From: Acidimicrobiaceae bacterium
GTDB taxonomy: Bacteria; Actinomycetota; Acidimicrobiia; Acidimicrobiales; RAAP-2
Assembly (NCBI GenBank): GCA_003141815.1
Contig: PLNQ01000063.1
Span: 1-44,921 of the forward strand
Length of the DNA stretch: 44,921 nt
Direction: 5' to 3'
Part shown: one piece after another, positions 39,452 through 44,921 of the stretch
How positions within the stretch are numbered: position 1 is the stretch's first letter
Layout: the number at the start of each line of letters is the position of its first letter
Translations under genes and position numbers: made by a program
The notes under the pieces: model-generated
What the model saw: the letters and a program-made list of their open reading frames with translations, nothing else
Told to the model about the DNA's origin: nothing
Database searches by the model: none

Positions 39452-40384
39452 CTACTTGACAGCCGGCAGAACCTCGGACGCGATGAGGCCAACGTGTTCA
39501 AGGTCACCAATGTCCAACATCTGGAGATACAGCCGCGAGATACCCAATTCGCCCCAGGCGAGGATCTTCTCTGCAACCTGTGCCGGCGAACCGGCGAGCC
39601 CGTTCTCTCTCAGTTCGCTGACGTCACGCCCGATGTTTGACGCACGCCGCGCAAGTTCATGCTCGTTCTGACCGCAACAGACGACGAGGGCAGCGGAGCG
39701 GATGATCGACTTCGGATCACGATTACGCGAAGCGCAGGCCTCGTCGACGACTTCGAACTGGGTTTTGGTGACGTCGTACGAGGAGAAAGGCACGTTGAAC
39801 TCATCGGCGAAAGTGGCCGCAAGACGCGGCGTGATCTTTCGACCATGGCCACCAATGATGATTGGCGGTCGCGGCAACTGAACTGGCTTTGGAAGCGCCG
39901 GACTGTTAGCCAACGAATAGTGCTTGCCCGAAAAGTTGAACGTCGAACCAACTTCGGTCTCCCAAAGGCCAGTGATGATGCCAAGCTGCTCTTCCAACTT
40001 CTCAAAGCGTTCGCTTACAGAAGGGAAGGGAATGCCGTAGGCAGTGTGCTCTTCATCGAACCAGCCCGCGCCGAGGCCCAGTTCCACGCGTCCGCCGCTC
40101 ATTGCGTCAACTTGAGCGACGGCGATCGCCAGCGATCCCGGATACCGGAAGGTTGCGGCGGTCAACAGGGTTCCGAGGCGGATTCGCTTCGTGTCTCGTG
40201 CAAGGCCCGCGAGGGTGATCCACGCGTCGGTTGGGCCAGGCAAGCCACTCACTTGACCCATCTTGAGATAGTGATCGGAGCGGAAGAACGCGCCGAAACC
40301 ACCGTCTTCCGCGGCGAGCGCCATCGCGAGAATCTGGTCGTACGTCGCGCCTTGTTGGGGCTCAGTGAAAATTCGAAGTTCCAT
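39452..40384 (-). CDS. LLM class F420-dependent oxidoreductase
   Basis: 310 aa; 'MELRIFTEPQQGATYDQILAMALAAEDGGFGAFFRSDHYL', 'VDAMSGGRVELGLGAGWFDEEHTAYGIPFP'. Confidence 0.92.
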   Translation of the reverse strand: MELRIFTEPQQGATYDQILAMALAAEDGGFGAFFRSDHYLKMGQVSGLPGPTDAWITLAGLARDTKRIRLGTLLTAATFRYPGSLAIAVAQVDAMSGGRVELGLGAGWFDEEHTAYGIPFPSVSERFEKLEEQLGIITGLWETEVGSTFNFSGKHYSLANSPALPKPVQLPRPPIIIGGHGRKITPRLAATFADEFNVPFSSYDVTKTQFEVVDEACASRNRDPKSIIRSAALVVCCGQNEHELARRASNIGRDVSELRENGLAGSPAQVAEKILAWGELGISRLYLQMLDIGDLEHVGLIASEVLPAVK

Positions 40385-40676
40385 TGACCAGTCTTCCCGT
40401 TTGCTCTCGGCGTTGTACGAACGTGAAACGCCTTCTACTTGCGCAGCTCATCGAGGAATAATAAGTGCGCTTTTCCGTTTTCATTATATTTGGGCCATCA
40501 AAATCTGATGCCTTCTAGTTCCCGCACTCTTTCAAAGGTGGTTGAACCACGGGTATGTGGACTTCGGACGTTCGCTCGGCTTCGAGCAATTTGTTCGTCG
40601 CTCGTTGCGTTGTTTTCTAATCCAGTATCGCGCGTCGAGATTGGCTGGCTAGAAGCATTCGCAATACGAGTCCCGC

Positions 40677-41424
40677 TCATGTTCGCGTCGCTTTGGCCCC
40701 AGTCACGAGCCGCTCGCGATCGAACATCCGTGAGACGATGCGCAGCGCCAGCCCGTCGATCACCAGTAGCCCGACAGCGAACTCGATCGCGACCGCAGGT
40801 GGGATGGATAACGCCAATCGCCAACAGCAGAACCACGCCAATGATTGGAAAGCTCGCGAGCATCCCCAACTGCTGGGCGACACGGACTTCGCTTGCCCGG
40901 ACCGACACCGCCATACCGACGACGACGGACCAACCGGCCACCAGGGGAGCGAAGAGGAATAGCGCGAGAAGTGTTGGACCGTCGTGGAACACGGCGGAAG
41001 CGATGTCGGGGTGGGCGAAAAGCGCGACGGCGGCGAGAAAGAGTCCGTACACCAGGTACGAAAGAACCACTGAGGGGATCACGACCGCCGCCGCCTTGCC
41101 GATGATGAACTCTTGTTCGCGAAGTGGCGTAGTGAGTAGTGGCTCGAGCGTCCCCTGCTCACGTTCGCCGACCACGGTGAACGCGGCGAGGGTGCTCGGC
41201 ATGACGACCGCGATCAAGAGCATGTAAAGGAGAGGAAGGACGACGTAGTTATCCAGTGCAGAACTCGATTCCACCGGGTGGGCGACAAAGATCGAAACGA
41301 TGGGCTCGACGAGGAAGAGGATCGGCAGGAGAACCATGGACACGACGATGGACCGTTTGCGCCGGTAGTCCAGTAACTCCTTATGGACGACGGACCGGAT
41401 ACGTGTGGCGTCGAGGCGCATCAT
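40677..41424 (-). CDS. ABC-2 type transporter permease, frameshifted near its 3' end
   Basis: 'GEREQGTLEPLLTTPLREQEFIIGKAAAVVIPSV'. Natural C-terminus 'IPPAVAIEFAVGLLVIDGLALRIVSRMFDRERLVTGAKATRT*' is in the frame ending at 40677; the listed ORF runs on to 40498 with non-hydrophobic sequence. Confidence 0.75.
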
Positions 41425-42866
41425 GGTTGGTGGGCCTTGGCGTCGTCGGCGATGAGTTCGATGTACACGTCCTCGAGCGAATGTTGCGCTTCGCCAATGG
41501 AGAGAACATCGACGCCGGCGCCGACGAGGCTGCGTGTCACCTCGGGAGCGGCAACCTTCGGATCGGACACCGTGAGCACGTACGAGTTCGGACCATCAGC
41601 GCGCCAGTTTTCGACAGCGAGGATGCGGGTGAAGAACTGTTCCGGGTCGCTGAGCGGCGCGAGCGTCTTCACGACGAGTGACCTCTTGAAGAGTTGCTCT
41701 CGTAACTCCTCGGTTCGACCGACGGTGCGAAGTGTCGTGTTCAGGAACGCAACTCGGTCGCAAAGTTTCTCCGCCTCGTCGAGCCGGTGTGTCGTGAGAA
41801 AGATCGTCACTCCCTTCTGGCGCAGGCCAATGATCAAGTTGTGCACCTCGAGTGAGGCGACGGGATCGAGGCCCGACGTCGGTTCGTCAAGGAACATGAT
41901 CGCCGGGTCACTCAGCAGCGTTCGCGCTAGTCCTACCCGCTGTCGGAGACCCTTTGACAGGCCTCCGCACAGATCCGATGCGCGGTCGCCGAGGTTGACG
42001 GCCTCGAGGGCGTCATTGATTCGTTTGGCGGCGTGATGCAGACCGTAAAGACCGGCGAAGTACTCGAGATTCTCGGTCACGGTCAAACGAAGATAGAGCC
42101 CGGGCGACTCGGGCATGATGGCAATGTGTTGGCGGATCTCGACCCCGTTCTCAGGGCTGAGCGGGATTCCCGCCACTGTCGCCGAGCCCGACGTTGGGGC
42201 GATCAACGTACCGAGCGTGCGGACCGTCGTGGTCTTGCCCGCACCGTTTGGACCCAGGAAACCGAAGACCTCGCCGTAGCCAACGTCGAAGGAGACATCC
42301 GAGAAAGCGGTTCGCGCGCCGAAGCGTTTGGTCATGTTGCTAACGACGAGCGCGGGCTGAGGTTTCGTGCCCTGGCGCGTCGGAGCGCCGGTGATCGTTC
42401 CAGCTCGAACTCCAGGGCGAACTTCTTTTGGGCCTGTCTGAATCGCTCTGGCGTCTGGCTCAAGTTGCGGCACGCTCCCAAGAGCGGCAACGTTCGTGAA
42501 TCCGACACCGCCCGAGTTGGCGTTGTCGAGCTCGAGACCGATCCAGAGATCGTGTTTAACCAGTGAGATGAGCAGCCAAACGAGCCATCGCGTGAAAATG
42601 ATGGGACTAAGTGACCGTGGATGGCACGAAAATCGAACCACCTTCCCTTCGACCGACTCAAACGACTCTTCGGGACTGAAAAGGTATCCCGTCGATTTCA
42701 CGCGCAAGAGGTGTTGGCCCGGTACCACGGGAATCTCGACCGTCCGTTCATTGGAGATCGAACCGACGACGAGCCCGTCAATCACGACCTTCCATATTCG
42801 AGCGCGATTTGAGTGACTTGATAACCGACCCGTTCGCGCGAGTCGCAAAGTTGACGTTTCGGCCAT
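41421..42866 (-). CDS. ABC transporter ATP-binding protein with an N-terminal PEGA-like/membrane-associated extension
   Basis: 'FGFLGPNGAGKTTTVRTLGTLI', 'LSKGLRQRVGLARTLLSDPAIMFLDEPTSGLDP'. About 170 aa N-terminal extension including 'VVIDGLVVGSISNERTVEIPVVPGQHLLRVKS'. ATG at 42866 (MAETSTL) preferred. Confidence 0.85.
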   Translation of the reverse strand: MAETSTLRLARTGRLSSHSNRARIWKVVIDGLVVGSISNERTVEIPVVPGQHLLRVKSTGYLFSPEESFESVEGKVVRFSCHPRSLSPIIFTRWLVWLLISLVKHDLWIGLELDNANSGGVGFTNVAALGSVPQLEPDARAIQTGPKEVRPGVRAGTITGAPTRQGTKPQPALVVSNMTKRFGARTAFSDVSFDVGYGEVFGFLGPNGAGKTTTVRTLGTLIAPTSGSATVAGIPLSPENGVEIRQHIAIMPESPGLYLRLTVTENLEYFAGLYGLHHAAKRINDALEAVNLGDRASDLCGGLSKGLRQRVGLARTLLSDPAIMFLDEPTSGLDPVASLEVHNLIIGLRQKGVTIFLTTHRLDEAEKLCDRVAFLNTTLRTVGRTEELREQLFKRSLVVKTLAPLSDPEQFFTRILAVENWRADGPNSYVLTVSDPKVAAPEVTRSLVGAGVDVLSIGEAQHSLEDVYIELIADDAKAHQP

Positions 42867-43057
42867 GTAGTTGAGCCTTTCACAGCCGCCGTCAGCGAGC
42901 ACTGACTCGCCCTAACTTCCAAGGACGAGGGCAGACATTTTCTTGAAGGTGGGTGCTGCATCCCTATGGCTTGCGTATAGTCAGGGCTCGACCTACGAAC
43001 GCCGTTCCTCCTTGCTTCTTTTGATCCAGATTTGGCACGTTTCGTCTTCGCGGTCTA

Positions 43058-43087
43058 TTGCACAGTGCTCGCAGGTGTGCTTATAAT
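43058..43087 (+). promoter_or_regulatory. sigma70-like promoter motif, TTGCAC - 18 nt - TATAAT
   Basis: TTGCAC at 43058-43063 and TATAAT at 43082-43087; points into the 3' end of msrA on the opposite strand. Confidence 0.4.
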
Positions 43088-43104
43088 CCGCAATCAGTAA
43101 TGAT

Positions 43105-43626
43105 TCAAATCATCGCGCTATTGCTCCGACGGGGCAGTACCCAACCGGGGCGTGGGAAGTGACAGGTGTAGCCGTTCGGATAGTGCTCGAGGTAGTCCTG
43201 GTGTTCGGGTTCGGCTTCCCAGAACGGTCCGGCAGGCGCCACCTCGGTGACGACTTTCCCAGGCCAGAGCCCAGAAGCCTCGACGTCAGCGATTGTGTCC
43301 TCGGCGACCCGGCGTTGCTCATCGTCAAGGTAGTAAATAGCGGAACGGTAACTCGGGCCCGTGTCGTTACCCTGGCGGTTCATGGTCGTCGGATCGTGGA
43401 TTTGGAAGAAGAACTCGAGTATCTCTCGGTAGGTGGTCTGTTCTGGATCGAAGATGATCTCGATCGCCTCGGCGTGGTTTCCATGATGGCGGTAGGTCGC
43501 GTTCGCGACGTCGCCCCCGGTGTACCCGACGCGCGTCGAGAGAATGCCTGGACGCTTTCGAATGAGATCCTGCATTCCCCAAAAGCACCCTCCGGCCAGA
43601 ACAGCGTGTTCGCTCGCGGTGGTCAT
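43105..43626 (-). CDS. msrA: peptide-methionine (S)-S-oxide reductase MsrA
   Basis: '[54 protein letters not shown]'. Confidence 0.95.
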   Translation of the reverse strand: MTTASEHAVLAGGCFWGMQDLIRKRPGILSTRVGYTGGDVANATYRHHGNHAEAIEIIFDPEQTTYREILEFFFQIHDPTTMNRQGNDTGPSYRSAIYYLDDEQRRVAEDTIADVEASGLWPGKVVTEVAPAGPFWEAEPEHQDYLEHYPNGYTCHFPRPGWVLPRRSNSAMI

Positions 43627-44093
43627 TGTCCGGCCTCCTTCTTCAAGGATTCATCAAACACCTTGACGTATTCACCGTATCCTTCGGCCTCGAGATCCTG
43701 GTAGGGAACGAAGCGAAGAGCGGCTGAGTTGATGCAGTAGCGAAGGCCACCCTCGTCGGTGGGTCCGTCGGCGAACAGATGGCCGAGGTGAGAGTTCCCG
43801 TGGGTGGAGCGCACCTCGGTCCTGATCATTCCGTGGCTCCGGTCTTCGTTCTCGGCGACGTTGGCTGCCTCGAGGGGCGCCGTAAAGCTCGGCCAGCCAC
43901 AGCCGCTGTCGTACTTCTTGGTCGAGGCGAACAGTGGCTCGCCCGACACCACGTCGACGTACAGTCCCGCCTCTTTGTGATCCCAGAACTCGTTGTCGAA
44001 CGCCGGCTCGGTGCCGCGTTCCTGGGTGATCTCGTACCGGCGCGGCGTTAGTTGGGAAATCGTTTCCGCGTTCTTTTGGAACTTATCTGACAC
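43623..44093 (-). CDS. msrB: peptide-methionine (R)-S-oxide reductase MsrB
   Basis: '[67 protein letters not shown]'; 4-nt overlap with msrA. Confidence 0.95.
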   Translation of the reverse strand: MSDKFQKNAETISQLTPRRYEITQERGTEPAFDNEFWDHKEAGLYVDVVSGEPLFASTKKYDSGCGWPSFTAPLEAANVAENEDRSHGMIRTEVRSTHGNSHLGHLFADGPTDEGGLRYCINSAALRFVPYQDLEAEGYGEYVKVFDESLKKEAGQ

Positions 44094-44468
44094 TTCGACT
44101 CCTTACTCTGTGGATAGACACTGAAGTCCTGGTACTTTGCGATACTCGGACACGTCGCGCGTTTCCTTGGCGGGACACCGTCTTGCGTTCACCGAAAATA
44201 AAGTACTCCCGGTTAGAGGAATTGCCACCCGGAAGAACCTCTCGATTCCTGCAATCTCATAGTACGAGGAGCGGCCAATTGCGTTACAAGCGCGTCGAAT
44301 ATCTTCCAATTACGGTGCATGAAGGACGTGGGCGAGTACTCAAACCTGTCGGTTCAGTCATTGGCGTTTCCCCTGAGTCGAAGCCCGTTGGAGCTATGGG
44401 CGAGCGAAAGGCGAACGAAACGAAGCCATTACCCTCAACCAAAGAGACACCAGTAGAAGAGAATTGAC

Positions 44469-44915
44469 TTGACCGCATCATCGACAGACCCAGTCCAGGT
44501 TCCCGCAAGCGAACTCGCGTGTTTTCCGCTCGTCTTCGGCCTCGACACCTTCGGGGACGTTACGCACGACCGTGATGACAGCCCGCTATCCCACGCACAA
44601 ACGATCCGGAACCTCGTAGAACAAGGTGTATTGGCCGACCAGGTGGGCGTCGACTTCTTCGGGATCGGTGAGCATCACACTGATGACATGCCACTGTCGG
44701 CCGCCGACGTGGTACTCACCGCAATTGCAGCGCGCACTTCGCGTATCCATATCGGATCGGCTGTCACGGTCTTGAGTTCAGACGATCCCGTCAGGGTGTT
44801 TCAGCGCTTCTCAACGCTCAACGCCCTCTCCGACGGTCGTGCGGAAGTCATCCTCGGACGAGGTTCCAGTGTCGACTCGTTCCCGCTCTTTGGTTTTAAC
44901 CTGGATCCACCGTGA
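44469..44915 (+). CDS. LLM class flavin-dependent oxidoreductase, N-terminal half (stop 6 nt before window end; possibly frameshifted)
   Basis: 'VGVDFFGIGEHHTDDMPLSAADVVLTAIAARTSRIHIGSAVTVLSSDDPVRVFQRFSTLNALSDGRAEVILGRGS'. TTG start; ends abruptly at 'FGFNLDPP*'. Confidence 0.8.
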   Translation: MTASSTDPVQVPASELACFPLVFGLDTFGDVTHDRDDSPLSHAQTIRNLVEQGVLADQVGVDFFGIGEHHTDDMPLSAADVVLTAIAARTSRIHIGSAVTVLSSDDPVRVFQRFSTLNALSDGRAEVILGRGSSVDSFPLFGFNLDPP

Positions 44916-44921
44916 AAGTGC

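Noticed and set aside
40498-40676. C-terminal tail of the listed ABC permease ORF
   Set aside because: Ser/Arg/Thr-rich out-of-frame sequence; the natural stop is at 40677 in the alternate frame.
44183-44467. 94-aa plus-strand ORF upstream of the LLM gene
   Set aside because: Low-complexity Lys/Glu/Pro composition with no recognised family; overlaps an equally plausible minus-strand frame, so not supported as coding.

Overview
This 44.9 kb window is dense, high-GC bacterial chromosome. The actinobacterial, possibly Acidimicrobiia-like, affiliation is inferred from the many F420/LLM oxidoreductases, the mycothiol-type DinB proteins and the codon bias. Most genes are ordinary metabolic, transport and stress genes. 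They include four LLM/F420-type oxidoreductases, two PPOX-like flavin/F420 split-barrel proteins, PPK2, a YfhO-like membrane protein plus GT2, two APC permeases, two MarR + DHA2-MFS modules, a radical SAM/SPASM-like protein, a peroxiredoxin-DsbA pair, msrA/msrB, a PLP decarboxylase, an FGGY kinase, and an ABC ATPase/permease pair. No tRNA, rRNA, CRISPR array, transposase or phage module was recognised. The best candidate for something undescribed is a tightly overlapped operon (about 15606-18536). It encodes one orphan protein and three paralogous proteins, each made of two tandem YbjQ/UPF0145-like domains introduced by a repeated 'xSDLSxxxF...GxxPxGLVxG' signature. A single-domain relative lies about 12 kb away next to a GerW/YtfJ-like gene. 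The second striking signal is a set of apparent single-base frameshifts in otherwise well-conserved genes (about 13490, 19036, 32780, 32855, 32931, 32944, 33008 and 40806). Five fall within 230 bp across a decarboxylase/FGGY-kinase junction, so the supplied ORF track gives wrong termini there. Sequencing error, pseudogenisation and recoding cannot be separated from sequence alone. All family calls come from reading the translations; no database search was run.
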